A DNA stretch of 64,000 bases from Herbaspirillum sp. DW155 (GCF_037076565.1 NZ_AP029028.1:930001-994000), one strand, 5' to 3'. Shown: positions 27,609 through 36,583, numbered from the stretch's first letter. Translations and numbers: made by a program. The notes: generated by a model not told the origin, from the sequence alone.

Positions 27609-28547
27609 GTGTTCAAGAACAAGTTACTGGCCGCTGCCCTGGGTCTGGCCTTCGCCGTCGGCACTTCGGTCGCGCACGCGCAGGAAGTGTATGTGCCGCT
27701 CATTTCCAAGGGCTTCCAGCACCAGTTCTGGCAGGCTGTCAAAGCCGGTGCCGACCAGGCCGGCAAGGATCTCAAGGTGAAGGTCACCTTCGAAGGCCCG
27801 GAAACCGAAGCCATGGTCGACAAGCAGATCGACATGCTCTCCGCCGCCCTGGCCAAGAAGCCGCAAGCCATCGGCTTTGCCGCCCTGGACAGCAAGGCCG
27901 CCATTCCGCTGCTGAAGAAGGCACAGGCCGCCAAGATTCCGGTGGTGGCCTTTGACTCGGGCGTGGACAGCGACATCCCCGTCACCACCGCCACCACCGA
28001 CAACCGCGCCGCTGCAGCCCTGGCCGCCGACAAGATGGCCGAGCTGATCGGCAAGGAAGGTGAAGTCGCCGTGGTCGCCCACGACCAGACCAGCCGCACC
28101 GGTGTGGACCGCCGTGATGGCTTCCTGGAACGCATCAAGGCCAGCTATCCCAAGATCAAGGTGGTCAGCGTGCAATATGGTGCGGGCGACCAGTTGAAGT
28201 CCACCGAAGTCACCAAGTCCATCCTGCAGGCCTATCCCAAGATCAAGGGCATCTTCGGCACCAACGAAGGCTCGGCCATCGGTGTGGTCAATGGCGTCAA
28301 GGAAATGAAGCGCAAGATCATCATCATCGGCTATGACTCCGGCAAGCAGCAGAAGGATGCCATCCGTGAAGGCGTGATGTCCGGCGCCATCACCCAGAAC
28401 CCGGTGGGCATCGGCTACAAGACCGTGGAAGCGGCGGTCAAGGCGATCAAGGGCGAGAAGTTGCCGAAGGTCATCGATACCGGCTTCTACTGGTACGACA
28501 AGAGCAACATCGACGATCCCAAGATCGCAGCCGTTCTGTACGACTGA
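27609..28547 (+). CDS. Sugar ABC importer, periplasmic binding protein (fucose locus)
   Basis: A 312-residue type I periplasmic binding protein. The signal peptide ends at AHA (residue 24), and the mature protein begins with EVYVPLISKGFQHQFWQAV, the usual first strand and helix. Other family blocks are KKAQAAKIPVVAFDSGV, TSRTGVDRRDGFLERIKA and IFGTNEGSAIGVVNGVKE. The start is GTG at 27609, preceded by AAAGGAGACGTACC, a very strong site in keeping with high expression. The neighbours suggest L-fucose as ligand, which sequence alone cannot prove. Two hairpins follow the gene. Confidence 0.9.
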   Translation: MFKNKLLAAALGLAFAVGTSVAHAQEVYVPLISKGFQHQFWQAVKAGADQAGKDLKVKVTFEGPETEAMVDKQIDMLSAALAKKPQAIGFAALDSKAAIPLLKKAQAAKIPVVAFDSGVDSDIPVTTATTDNRAAAALAADKMAELIGKEGEVAVVAHDQTSRTGVDRRDGFLERIKASYPKIKVVSVQYGAGDQLKSTEVTKSILQAYPKIKGIFGTNEGSAIGVVNGVKEMKRKIIIIGYDSGKQQKDAIREGVMSGAITQNPVGIGYKTVEAAVKAIKGEKLPKVIDTGFYWYDKSNIDDPKIAAVLYD

Positions 28548-28570
28548 TCGGTGTCAGGTTTCGGTTTATA

Positions 28571-28620
28571 AGTTTTTTCTCAAAAAAAACTAAGAGATGC
28601 ATGCGCATCTCTTTCTCTTC
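28571..28620 (+). terminator. Tandem hairpins after the fucose binding-protein gene
   Basis: AGTTTTTT, CTC, then an A-run ending in ACT forms a first AT stem (28571-28591). AGAGATGC, loop ATGC and GCATCTCT (28593-28612) then forms a stem followed by a pyrimidine-rich, T-heavy tract. The lactonase gene starts 40 nt further on, so termination may be partial. Confidence 0.65.
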
Positions 28621-28652
28621 TTCTTTCTCCATCTCCCTCCTCAGAATCCGCC

Positions 28653-29522
28653 ATGAAGCCTCTGCGTATCGACGCCCATCAGCATTTCTGGCGCTATCGC
28701 GCTGAAGACTACCCGTGGATCAGCACCGGCATGGAACTGCTGGCCTGTGATCGCCTGCCGGGTCAGCTGCATCCGGTGCTGGCCGCCGAAGGGCTGCAGG
28801 CTTCCATTGCCGTGCAGGCCCGCGCCGGACGTGAAGAGACCGGTTTCCTGCTGGAGCTGGCGCGCGGTGACCGCCGCATCGCCGGCGTGGTGGGCTGGGA
28901 AGACCTGTCCTCGCCGCACCTGGCGGCCAATGTGGCGCAGTGGGGGCGTGACAAGCTGCTGGGCTTTCGTCATCAGATCCAGGATGAAGCCGATGTCACG
29001 GCCTTCGTCGAGGCTCCGGCCTTCAATGCCGGTATCAAGTGGCTGCAGCAGCAGGGACTGGTCTATGACGTGCTGATCTACGCGAAGCAGATGCCGGAAG
29101 TGCAGGCCTTCTGCGCCCGTCATGACCGCCACTGGCTGGTGCTGGATCACCTGGGCAAGCCAGCCCTGGCCGATTTCGGGCGAAATGAAAGTGTCTTCAG
29201 CAACTGGAAGCGCCAGCTGCGTGCACTGGCCGCCATGCCGCATGTGGCCTGCAAGTTGTCGGGGCTGGTGACCGAGGCGGACTGGCTGCGCGGACTGCGA
29301 CAGAAGGATTACGACAATATTGCCCTGTGCCTGGACACCGCTCTGGAAGCCTTCGGCCCGCAACGCCTGATGTTCGGCTCGGACTGGCCGGTGTGCCTGC
29401 TGGCCACTTCCTATGCAACGGTGGCGGCGGTGGTGCGCGAGTGGGCCGAAACGCGCCTGTCCGCATCGGAGCAGGAGCAGCTCTGGGGCGCAACGGCGGC
29501 CCGCTGCTACGATCTGGCCTGA
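28653..29522 (+). CDS. L-fuconolactone hydrolase (amidohydrolase family)
   Basis: A 289-residue TIM-barrel amidohydrolase of COG3618. The metal/active-site elements are RIDAHQHFWRYR (HxH-type start), FRHQIQDEAD, LDHLGKPAL, HVACKLSGL and MFGSDWPVCLL with the late aspartate. This group includes the L-fucono-1,5-lactonase of Burkholderia. It hydrolyses the lactone from L-fucose dehydrogenase to L-fuconate, the substrate of FucD, and so closes the upper pathway found here. It lies 105 nt after the binding-protein gene and converges on the TetR gene. Confidence 0.88.
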   Translation: MKPLRIDAHQHFWRYRAEDYPWISTGMELLACDRLPGQLHPVLAAEGLQASIAVQARAGREETGFLLELARGDRRIAGVVGWEDLSSPHLAANVAQWGRDKLLGFRHQIQDEADVTAFVEAPAFNAGIKWLQQQGLVYDVLIYAKQMPEVQAFCARHDRHWLVLDHLGKPALADFGRNESVFSNWKRQLRALAAMPHVACKLSGLVTEADWLRGLRQKDYDNIALCLDTALEAFGPQRLMFGSDWPVCLLATSYATVAAVVREWAETRLSASEQEQLWGATAARCYDLA

Positions 29523-29533
29523 GTCATGGGGGC

Positions 29534-29570
29534 GGGCAGGCGCCGCCGTTGAGCGCGGCGGCCTTGCCCC
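29534..29570. terminator. Shared GC-rich hairpin between convergent genes
   Basis: The 48-nt gap between the lactonase and TetR genes is almost entirely an imperfect inverted repeat (GGGCAGGCGCCGCCG against CGGCGGCCTTGCCC). There is no T-run, so it could act weakly in both directions. Confidence 0.5.
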
Positions 29571-30179
29571 TCAGCGCGTGAAGCCGTTGAAGGACACGTG
29601 CAGCATGTACTTCACGATCTCTTCCGTGTCCATCTTGCTGAATTTCTGCAGGTAATCCACCGCCGGGTCACAGGTGCGTGCGTAGTAGCTGTACAAGATC
29701 ACATCACTGGGCAGAGCGGCATCTAGCTCGCCATTCTTCTGCGCTTCCTTCACCAGTTTTTCCAGCTGACCGTTGAGCTTCAACACGCGCATGACGTATT
29801 TGACGTTGCGCATGAGCATCTCGCGCACGTGCGCGCTGGTGGAGGGCAGGAAGGGCAGGCCGCCTTCCAGTCGCACCCGCAGCGCCCATTCCAGCATGGC
29901 TTCGAGCTTGCCGCGCGGGCTGTCGATGTGATCGAGCTGCGCCAGCTGGTCGATGGCGCCATCGATGAGGCGCAGCATGGTCTCGCCGATCAGCTCTTCC
30001 TTGGACTTGAAATGCTTGTACAGGCTGGGTTTGGAAATCCCCACCGCACCGGCCACGTCGTCCATGGTCATCAGGTCATAGCCCTTGCTGCCCAGTACCG
30101 ACGTGGCCGCATCCAGGATGGCGTTCTCCCGTAATTTGAAGGCTTGGTCCTTGAAGCTCAGTTTGCCGAAAATACTCAT
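29571..30179 (-). CDS. TetR-family regulator
   Basis: A 202-residue TetR protein. The N-terminal helix-turn-helix is DDVAGAVGISKPSLYKHFKSKEEL (within residues 41-64), with an all-helical ligand domain after it. It is divergent from the six-gene lipid cluster that begins at 30404 and convergent with the fucose operon, so the lipid cluster is its probable target. A 12-bp perfect palindrome lies only 14 nt upstream of its own start, where a repressor would block its own gene. There is no Shine-Dalgarno sequence in front of the ATG, so translation may be weak or leaderless. Confidence 0.85.
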   Translation of the reverse strand: MSIFGKLSFKDQAFKLRENAILDAATSVLGSKGYDLMTMDDVAGAVGISKPSLYKHFKSKEELIGETMLRLIDGAIDQLAQLDHIDSPRGKLEAMLEWALRVRLEGGLPFLPSTSAHVREMLMRNVKYVMRVLKLNGQLEKLVKEAQKNGELDAALPSDVILYSYYARTCDPAVDYLQKFSKMDTEEIVKYMLHVSFNGFTR

Positions 30180-30192
30180 TGGTAGTTAAAGT

Positions 30193-30204
30193 TACTAATT
30201 AGTA
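30193..30204. promoter_or_regulatory. TetR operator candidate
   Basis: TACTAATTAGTA is a perfect 12-bp palindrome in the AT-rich 224-nt gap between the TetR gene and the lipid cluster. Partial copies of GGTAGT occur at 30181 and 30221. The rest of the gap shows no other structure. Confidence 0.6.
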
Positions 30205-30403
30205 GATTTTATTTTTCTTTGGTAGTAATCTTAGCACCTAAATCAAGGATGAGTAGCAAATAAGCGGCGCCGCAGGCTCTACAGCCCCGCAGCAGGCGCC
30301 GCCCCGGTCACCAAAGCGGCACGGGCCAGCAGGGCAGGGACTGATTCCCACGGGCTGGCAACGGCGGAACTTCAATAACAAAGACATAGGCGGGCAAGTT
30401 TTC

Positions 30404-31714
30404 ATGAATCCAAGCGAAGCAGCCATCGGGCAGGGCGCAGGTCAGCGCATCGCGGTCATCGGCGCCGGTATTTCCGGCCTGGCCAGCGCTTATCTGCTGG
30501 CGCGCAGGCATCAGGTGGTGCTGTTTGAATCCGCGCCAACGCTGGGCGGTCACGCCAATACCGTGGAGATCGCACCGGAGGGCCTGCCCTTCCCGGTCGA
30601 TACCGGCTTCCTGGTCTTCAACGACTGGACCTATCCCAATCTGATTGCGCTATTCGAAGAGCTGAAGGTGCAGACCTATGACACCGACATGTCCTTCGGC
30701 GTCTCCATGGATGAAGGCGCCTTCGAATGGGCCGGCACCAGTCTCGATACCGTCTTCGCCCAGCGCAAGCGCCTGCTGCAGCCCTCGTTCCTGGGCATGC
30801 TGCGCGACATCCTGCGCTTCAACGGCGCGGCGCACGCCAACCTGGCCGCGTGCGAAGGGCGTCCGGTCAGCCTGCGCCAGTTGTTGAAGCAAGGCGGTTA
30901 TGGCGCGATGTTCAGCGATGCCTATCTGATTCCCATGGCAGCGGCCATCTGGTCAAGTTCGCCTTCCGACATCCTCGACTTCCCGGCGGCGACCTTCCTG
31001 CGCTTTTGCATCAACCACGGCCTGCTGCAGGTCAACAACCGTCCGCGCTGGCGCACCGTGCGCGGCGGTTCGCGCGAGTACGTGCGCCGCATCGCGGCCA
31101 CGCTCGACGATGTGCGGCTGGGCAGCCGACTGGTCAGCGTCACCCGTAACGAGCGCGGCGTACTGGTGCGCAGCGGCGGCACCGCACCACGCGAGGAACA
31201 GTTCGATGCCGTGGTCTTCGCCACGCACGCACCGCAGACCCTGGCCCTGTTGCAGGACGCCACCATCGCAGAACATCAGGTGCTTTCGGCCGTGCGCTAC
31301 CAGGCCAATACCGCCTGGCTGCACAGCGACGTATCGCTCATGCCGCGTCTGGATAAAGTATGGTCGGCATGGAATTACCTCGGCTCGCGCCACAGCGACG
31401 GCAGCCGCGCCGTGTGCGTGAGCTACTGGCTCAATCGTCTGCAGGACCTGCCCTGCAAGACCGACATCGTGCTGACACTGAATCCGCCGCAGCCGCCCAA
31501 TCCGGCCACCGTGATGGGCCGTTTCGATTACGAACATCCGGTCTTCGACCAGCCGGCCATCGATGCCCAGCGCCGCCTGCCCGAGATCCAGGGTCAGCAT
31601 CGCGCCTGGTTCGCCGGCGCCTGGACCGGCTACGGTTTCCATGAAGACGGCCTGAAATCGGCCCTGCGCGTGATCAAGGACTTCGGCGTGACGCCGCATT
31701 GGGCCACCTTATGA
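30404..31714 (+). CDS. FAD-dependent amine-oxidase-like oxidoreductase (COG2907)
   Basis: A 436-residue flavoprotein. The FAD-binding dinucleotide motif is IAVIGAGISGLASAYLLARR (around residues 16-35), then FESAPTLGGHANTV, and the C-terminal FAD block is AWFAGAWTGYGFHEDGLKSA. It belongs to the NAD/FAD-binding group found beside DUF1365 and cyclopropane-fatty-acid-synthase-like genes in many bacteria, where it is thought to act on membrane acyl chains. It is the first gene of the cluster and overlaps the next by ATGA. The exact reaction is not known to me. Confidence 0.85.
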   Translation: MNPSEAAIGQGAGQRIAVIGAGISGLASAYLLARRHQVVLFESAPTLGGHANTVEIAPEGLPFPVDTGFLVFNDWTYPNLIALFEELKVQTYDTDMSFGVSMDEGAFEWAGTSLDTVFAQRKRLLQPSFLGMLRDILRFNGAAHANLAACEGRPVSLRQLLKQGGYGAMFSDAYLIPMAAAIWSSSPSDILDFPAATFLRFCINHGLLQVNNRPRWRTVRGGSREYVRRIAATLDDVRLGSRLVSVTRNERGVLVRSGGTAPREEQFDAVVFATHAPQTLALLQDATIAEHQVLSAVRYQANTAWLHSDVSLMPRLDKVWSAWNYLGSRHSDGSRAVCVSYWLNRLQDLPCKTDIVLTLNPPQPPNPATVMGRFDYEHPVFDQPAIDAQRRLPEIQGQHRAWFAGAWTGYGFHEDGLKSALRVIKDFGVTPHWATL

Positions 31715-32571
31715 ACACCTCGCTACCATCGCGCACCGATGCCCCCGCGCTGCTCTTGCGCGGACAGGTGATGCACCAGCGCCTGCGTCCGGTGCTGCAC
31801 AAGTTCGTCTATCCGGTGTTCTGCGTGCGGCTGGATCTGGCGCGACTGGACCAGGCCCGCAATGCCTGGTTCGGCGTGGACCGTCGCCGCCTGATGTGCG
31901 TGCGCACGCGCGACTATGGCCCGCGTGACGGCAGCGATCTGGCGCACTGGGTGCGCGGGCATCTGCAACAGGCCGGGTTGCCGCACGATGGCGCGATCTG
32001 GCTGCAGACCTTTCCGCGCCTGTTCGGCTTCGTTTTCAATCCGGTGAGTTTCTTCCTCTGCCACGACCGTGAAGGCCATCTGCGTGCCGTGCTGGCCGAG
32101 GTCAACAACACCTTTGGCGAGACCCAGCACTACCTGCTCTGCGCCCCCGCACAGGCCGTCATTGATGAGCACACGCGGCTGGTCTGCAACAAGCTGATGC
32201 ACGTTTCGCCCTTCTGCGAAGTGCGCGGTTTCTATCGCTTCCGTTTCCGCGACCATGCCCGGCGCGGCGATACCGATGCAGCCACTGACACCGCCTTCGT
32301 CGGCATCGACTACTACGACCACGGCCACCCGGCCGAGGTGACGCAGGGCTTGCAGCCGCTCATGCGCACCTCCATCGGTGGCCATCTGTATCCGCTGACG
32401 GCGGCCTCGGCCTTGGCCGCGCTATGTGCGCAGCCGCTGCTCACGCTGGGTGTGGTCGCCCGTATCCACTGGCAAGCCTTGCTGTTGTGGCGCAAGCGTG
32501 TGCCCTGGTTCAGCAAGCCCGAGCGCAGCGCCGCCGCAGGAACTACTTCTGGAAAGGAAACCCTATCGTGA
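31711..32571 (+). CDS. DUF1365 family protein
   Basis: A 286-residue DUF1365 protein. Recognisable blocks are RGQVMHQRLRPVLHKFVYPV at the N-terminus, FPRLFGFVFNPVSFFLCHD in the middle, EVNNTFGETQHYLL, and KLMHVSPFCEVRGFYRFRF. The biochemical role is not established; it occurs nearly always with a cyclopropane-fatty-acid-synthase-like gene and an FAD oxidoreductase, as here. The ATG at 31711 overlaps the previous stop; the stop overlaps the next start (GTGA). A TTG four codons earlier is unlikely. Confidence 0.85.
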   Translation: MNTSLPSRTDAPALLLRGQVMHQRLRPVLHKFVYPVFCVRLDLARLDQARNAWFGVDRRRLMCVRTRDYGPRDGSDLAHWVRGHLQQAGLPHDGAIWLQTFPRLFGFVFNPVSFFLCHDREGHLRAVLAEVNNTFGETQHYLLCAPAQAVIDEHTRLVCNKLMHVSPFCEVRGFYRFRFRDHARRGDTDAATDTAFVGIDYYDHGHPAEVTQGLQPLMRTSIGGHLYPLTAASALAALCAQPLLTLGVVARIHWQALLLWRKRVPWFSKPERSAAAGTTSGKETLS

Positions 32572-33779
32572 ACCGCAGCCCCGCATTGCAGACTACCGGC
32601 CGCCGCGCCGGACCGATTTCGGCGCGCCTTTTCCTGGCGTTGCTGGAGCGCCTCAACCACGGCCATCTGGAACTGATCACGCCGCATGGCACCACGCTGA
32701 CCTTCGGTGATCTGCGCCAGCCGCCCAGCGCGCAACTGCGCATCCATGACTGGCGCGCCTGCGCTGCCATCCTGCGCGCCGGTGACATCGGTTTCGGTGA
32801 AGCCTACGGCAACGGCTGGGTCGATACCCCGGACCTGGCCGCGCTGCTGCGCCTGGCCATGCGCAATCGTGCCACGCTGTCGGGCGCCGTCGAAGGGGGG
32901 CGCCTGGCCTCGTGGTGGTATCGCCTGCGCCATCTGCTGCGCGCCAATACGCGCAGCGGCAGTCGTCGCAACATCCACGCGCATTACGACCTGGGCAATG
33001 ATTTCTATCGCCTGTGGCTGGACCCGACGATGACCTATTCCTCGGCCATCTTCAGCGAACCCGGCCAGAGCCTGGCCTCGGCGCAGGCCGCCAAGTATCA
33101 GCGCATCGTCGACCAGCTTGGCCTGCGCGCCGGTGACCGCGTGCTGGAGATCGGCTGCGGCTGGGGCGGCTTTGCCGAACATGCGGCGCGCCTGGGCATC
33201 CGCGTGCATGGCGTGACGATCTCGCCATCGCAACTGGCATTCGGCCAGGAACGCTTGCGCCACCAGCAGCTCGATCACCTGGCGCATCTGGAACTGTGCG
33301 ACTACCGCGACCTGGAGGGCCAATACGACGCCATCGTCTCCATCGAGATGTTCGAGGCGGTGGGCGAGCGCTTCTGGCAGACCTATTTCGATACCGTCTC
33401 GGCACGTCTGAAAGCCGGTGGCCGCGCCCTGATCCAGTCGATCACGATTGACGAAGCCGTGTTCGAACGCTATCGCGACAGTGCCGACTTCATCCGCGAA
33501 TTCATCTTCCCCGGCGGCATGCTGCCCAGCCACGAACGCTTCTCACGCGGCGCCCAGCGGGCCGGCTTGTCCACGCGCGACCGCTTCCACTTCGGCCGCG
33601 ACTATGCCGAGACGCTGCGCCGCTGGAACGATGCCTTCCAGGCCCAGCGCGAGATCATTGCCGCACAGGGCTTTGATGAACGCTTCCGCCGCTTGTGGCA
33701 GCTGTATTACGTGTTCTGCGAAGTCGGCTTCGATGAAGGCCAGATCGACGTCGTGCAATTCCTCTTGCACAAGGAGTGA
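32568..33779 (+). CDS. Cyclopropane-fatty-acyl-phospholipid synthase family methyltransferase
   Basis: A 403-residue SAM-dependent enzyme of the Cfa family. The N-terminal domain holds the SCP2-like segment; NIHAHYDLGNDFYRLWLD introduces the catalytic domain; the SAM motif is VLEIGCGWGGFAEHAA; SIEMFEAVGERFW and the late RRWNDAFQAQREII and LWQLYYVFCEVGF blocks are typical. It adds a methyl or methylene group to unsaturated acyl chains of membrane phospholipids. The GTG at 32568 follows GGAAAGGAAACCCTATC and overlaps the DUF1365 stop. It may be a paralogue for special lipids rather than the housekeeping Cfa. Confidence 0.9.
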   Translation: MNRSPALQTTGRRAGPISARLFLALLERLNHGHLELITPHGTTLTFGDLRQPPSAQLRIHDWRACAAILRAGDIGFGEAYGNGWVDTPDLAALLRLAMRNRATLSGAVEGGRLASWWYRLRHLLRANTRSGSRRNIHAHYDLGNDFYRLWLDPTMTYSSAIFSEPGQSLASAQAAKYQRIVDQLGLRAGDRVLEIGCGWGGFAEHAARLGIRVHGVTISPSQLAFGQERLRHQQLDHLAHLELCDYRDLEGQYDAIVSIEMFEAVGERFWQTYFDTVSARLKAGGRALIQSITIDEAVFERYRDSADFIREFIFPGGMLPSHERFSRGAQRAGLSTRDRFHFGRDYAETLRRWNDAFQAQREIIAAQGFDERFRRLWQLYYVFCEVGFDEGQIDVVQFLLHKE

Positions 33780-33782
33780 GTC

Positions 33783-34352
33783 ATGGATGCCAAGCTGAAG
33801 CGACCGGGCCTGCCCGCGCGCCTGTGGCACTGGATGGGACTGGCGCTGCTGGCGCTGGTGCTGGGCGGCTGCGCCTCGCAGCAATTGTCGGACTATGCGG
33901 CCAGGACGCCGGTGTTCGATCCGGCCGTGTTCTTCAAGGGCCGCACCGAAGCCTGGGGCATGTTCCAGAAGCGCGGTGGCGAGGTGGCGCGGCGCTTCCA
34001 CGTGGTCGTGACCGGCACCGTGGAGGGCAATACGCTGACCCTGGACGAGCGTTTCCGCTATGACGATGGCCAGACACAGACGCGTGTCTGGACCCTGGTG
34101 CGCCAGAGCGACAACAGCTGGCGTGGACGTGCCGGTGACGTCATCGGCGAGGCCATCGGCCAGACGGCCGGCAATGCGCTGCACTGGAATTACACGCTGC
34201 TGCTGCCGGTCAATGACAAGCAATACGAAGTCCAGATGGATGACTGGATGTACCAGATGGACGAGCGCACCCTCATCAATCGCACCAGCATGAGCAAGTT
34301 CGGTGTGGAAGTGGGCCAGGTCACGCTGTTCTTCCGCAAGGAGGGTGCATGA
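33783..34352 (+). CDS. DUF3833 family lipoprotein
   Basis: A 189-residue lipoprotein. The N-terminus is basic with a hydrophobic stretch and a lipobox LGGC, giving a lipidated Cys at residue 30. The rest is a predicted beta-rich domain of the DUF3833 family (FDPAVFFKGRTEAWGMFQKR, DERFRYDDGQTQTRVWTL, MDDWMYQMDERTLINRTSMS). Its function is not known; a lipocalin-like lipid-handling role in the envelope would fit the cluster. It starts 3 nt after the methyltransferase stop and overlaps the following SDR gene by ATGA. Confidence 0.82.
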   Translation: MDAKLKRPGLPARLWHWMGLALLALVLGGCASQQLSDYAARTPVFDPAVFFKGRTEAWGMFQKRGGEVARRFHVVVTGTVEGNTLTLDERFRYDDGQTQTRVWTLVRQSDNSWRGRAGDVIGEAIGQTAGNALHWNYTLLLPVNDKQYEVQMDDWMYQMDERTLINRTSMSKFGVEVGQVTLFFRKEGA

Positions 34353-35218
34353 ACACCCATACCAGACTGCTGCCCAAGGAGGCTGGCGAGGCCACCGGCG
34401 GCGATGGCAAGCGCGCGCCGATATCGCGTCCGGCCGTGCTGTTCGGCCCCATGAACCAGCCGGTCAGCGACCTGCGCGGCCTGCGCATCTGGCTGGTCGG
34501 TGCATCCAGCGGCATCGGTGCCGAGCTGGCGCGTCAGGCGCTGCAGGCCGGTGCCCGCGTGGCACTCTCGGCGCGCCGCGCCGATGTGTTGCAGGAGGTG
34601 GCGGCAGCCCACAAGAATGCCTTCATCGCGCCGCTGGACGTGCTTTGCCATGATGCCTGGCGCGACCAGCATGCGCGCATCGTGGAAGTCTTTGGCGGTA
34701 TCGACCTGCTGGTGTTCTGCGCGGCCAGGTACCGGCCTGAACGCAGCTGGGAGGTTCAGGAAGACGAGGCCGAACACACCATCCGCACCAACCTTGCCAG
34801 TGTCTATTCCGCGCTGGGTGCGGCGCTGCCCGACATGCTGGCGCGCGGCAGTGGCGGCATCGCGCTGGTGGCCAGCGTGGCCGGCTATGTCGGCCTGCCG
34901 GGTGCGACCGTGTATGGACCCGGCAAGGCGGCGCTGATCAATCTGGCGGAAATTCTTTATAGCGATTTGCGCCCGAAGGGCTTGAATGTCTACCTGGTCA
35001 ATCCCGGCTTCGTGAAGACCGAGCTGACCGACAAGAACGACTTCGCCATGCCCGCCATCCAGACCCCGCAGCAGGCAGCGACCGCCATCTGGCGCGGAAT
35101 CGCCGAGGGCCGCTTCGAGATCCACTTCCCGCTGCGCTTCACGGCCTGGCTGAAGATCCTGCGGCTGCTGCCGTTCCGGCTGCGCTTCATGCTGTTCCAG
35201 CGCTTTTTGCTGAACTGA
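34349..35218 (+). CDS. SDR oxidoreductase of the lipid cluster
   Basis: A 289-residue short-chain dehydrogenase with an unusual polar N-terminal extension of about 45 residues before the nucleotide-binding GASSGIGAELARQAL. The active-site motif is VYGPGK with the serine in VASVAGYVG. A C-terminal hydrophobic and basic stretch (LRLLPFRLRFMLFQRFLL) looks membrane-associating, suitable for a lipid substrate. An internal ATG just before the Rossmann start (MNQPVSDLRG, residue 35) is an alternative start. It is coupled to the DUF3833 gene and lies 2 nt before the NTF2-like gene. The substrate is unknown. Confidence 0.82.
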   Translation: MNTHTRLLPKEAGEATGGDGKRAPISRPAVLFGPMNQPVSDLRGLRIWLVGASSGIGAELARQALQAGARVALSARRADVLQEVAAAHKNAFIAPLDVLCHDAWRDQHARIVEVFGGIDLLVFCAARYRPERSWEVQEDEAEHTIRTNLASVYSALGAALPDMLARGSGGIALVASVAGYVGLPGATVYGPGKAALINLAEILYSDLRPKGLNVYLVNPGFVKTELTDKNDFAMPAIQTPQQAATAIWRGIAEGRFEIHFPLRFTAWLKILRLLPFRLRFMLFQRFLLN

Positions 35219-35220
35219 TC

Positions 35221-35640
35221 ATGCAGCACCTTGACCGATTGCTGGACTGGTATGGCGCGCTGGACCCCGGCAGCCTGGAACGGATTAGTGAATTTTATTC
35301 ACAAGAGGCCCTGTTCAAAGACCCCTTCAACGACATCAAGGGCCTGCGTTCCATTCGCGCCATCTTTGCGCACATGTTCGAGGCGACGGAAGATCCGCGC
35401 TTCGTGATCCTGGAACGCATGGGGCAGGGCGGACAGGCCTTTGCCACCTGGCGTTTCGAGTTTCGGCTCAAGGGCCGGTTCTACACGGTGCTGGGGGCCA
35501 CGCATTTCCGCTTCGATGCAGCGGGCCTGGTCACCGAACATCGCGATTACTGGGATGCGGCTGAAGAGCTGTGGCAGAAGCTGCCGGTCATTGGCGGGCC
35601 GGTGAAGTGGTTGCGGGGGAAGTTCAGGGCGACGGCCTAG
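35221..35640 (+). CDS. NTF2-like (SnoaL-like) protein of the lipid cluster
   Basis: A 139-residue protein of the nuclear-transport-factor-2-like fold: N-terminal helices (LDRLLDWYGALDPGSLERIS), then EFYSQEALFKDPFNDIKGL and a curved sheet (FATWRFEFRLKGRFYTVLGA, THFRFDAAGLVTEHRDYWDA). Members of this family with DP.N.I.G.. motifs accompany the cyclopropane-synthase cluster in other genomes. It is likely a small lipid-binding or isomerase-like protein, but no activity can be assigned. It ends the cluster and converges on the MgtC-family gene with only 14 nt between. Confidence 0.82.
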   Translation: MQHLDRLLDWYGALDPGSLERISEFYSQEALFKDPFNDIKGLRSIRAIFAHMFEATEDPRFVILERMGQGGQAFATWRFEFRLKGRFYTVLGATHFRFDAAGLVTEHRDYWDAAEELWQKLPVIGGPVKWLRGKFRATA

Positions 35641-35654
35641 TGATCCGGCCGCAA

Positions 35655-36371
35655 TCAGTCCGTCGTACTCGGACTCCAGAACGCCTGCTTCACCGCCGGC
35701 AAGGCCAGCAGCCGTTCTACCAGGCCATCGAGTTCATCGCCATCCACCGAGGTCGCCGCCAGCGTGGCTTCGATTTCCACTTCATCTTCCGTAAAGGGTC
35801 GCACGTCCAGCCCATGCGTGGGATGACGACTCTGCTCCAGCATGTCGGTGACGGCGCTGAGCACGCTCTTCTGGTGTGCGCTCTCCACGATCAGGTGGAT
35901 GGTGTTGGTCACTTCCACCGACGGCACATCCAGCGGCTTGCGGTTGATGGTATTGACCACCGGGCGCAGCAGCGTATTGGCGGCCAGTACGAAGATGGTG
36001 GCCAGGATCGCTTCCAGGATCAGATCCGCACCCGCCGCCGCACCCACCGCAGCCGACCCCCACAGCGTGGCCGCCGTATTGATGCCGCGCACGTTGCCTT
36101 CCTCGCGCATGATCACGCCCGCCCCCAGGAAGCCGACCCCCGATACCACGTAGGCCACTACATGCACCGCGCCGTCATGCCCGCCAATACGGTTGGCCAT
36201 GTCGACGAAGACGGCGGCGCCCAGCGCCACCAGCACATTGGTGCGCAGGCCGGCGGTACGTTGGCGGTACTGGCGTTCCAGGCCGATCAGGCCGCCCAGC
36301 ACAAAGGCGGCGGTCAGGCTGATGGCGGTGTCGAGCAGGGATTCGAGATTGATGTTGGCGATGATTTGCAT
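35655..36371 (-). CDS. MgtC/SapB family membrane protein
   Basis: A 238-residue inner-membrane protein. Four to five hydrophobic helices carry the MgtC signatures AFVLGGLIGLERQYRQRTAGLRTN (interior Arg/Glu conserved), VVSGVGFLGAGVIM and GINTAATLWGSAAVGAAAG; a C-terminal ACT-like soluble domain of about 85 residues follows. MgtC proteins modulate membrane energetics and help growth under low magnesium. The start at 36371 follows GGAAGTCCC; the frame is open further upstream but runs under the neighbouring leader. No Mg transporter gene or riboswitch is evident beside it. Confidence 0.9.
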   Translation of the reverse strand: MQIIANINLESLLDTAISLTAAFVLGGLIGLERQYRQRTAGLRTNVLVALGAAVFVDMANRIGGHDGAVHVVAYVVSGVGFLGAGVIMREEGNVRGINTAATLWGSAAVGAAAGADLILEAILATIFVLAANTLLRPVVNTINRKPLDVPSVEVTNTIHLIVESAHQKSVLSAVTDMLEQSRHPTHGLDVRPFTEDEVEIEATLAATSVDGDELDGLVERLLALPAVKQAFWSPSTTD

Positions 36372-36583
36372 GGGACTTCCGGTACGGTCAGGGGACAACG
36401 CAAAGAGCAGGCTGCGCAATGGTGCGCGATGATGCCCCAGGAATGCAACAGGGAAATGACAAACGCCCCGCCCCGCTGCGCGCTTGCCCGCTGCAAGCAC
36501 CGCCGGCTCGGCCTAAAATCGCGGTCTGCGCCGGGGATGCTGAATTCCCGCAAGGCAAGATCACTTATCCACAAGGAGTTTCC

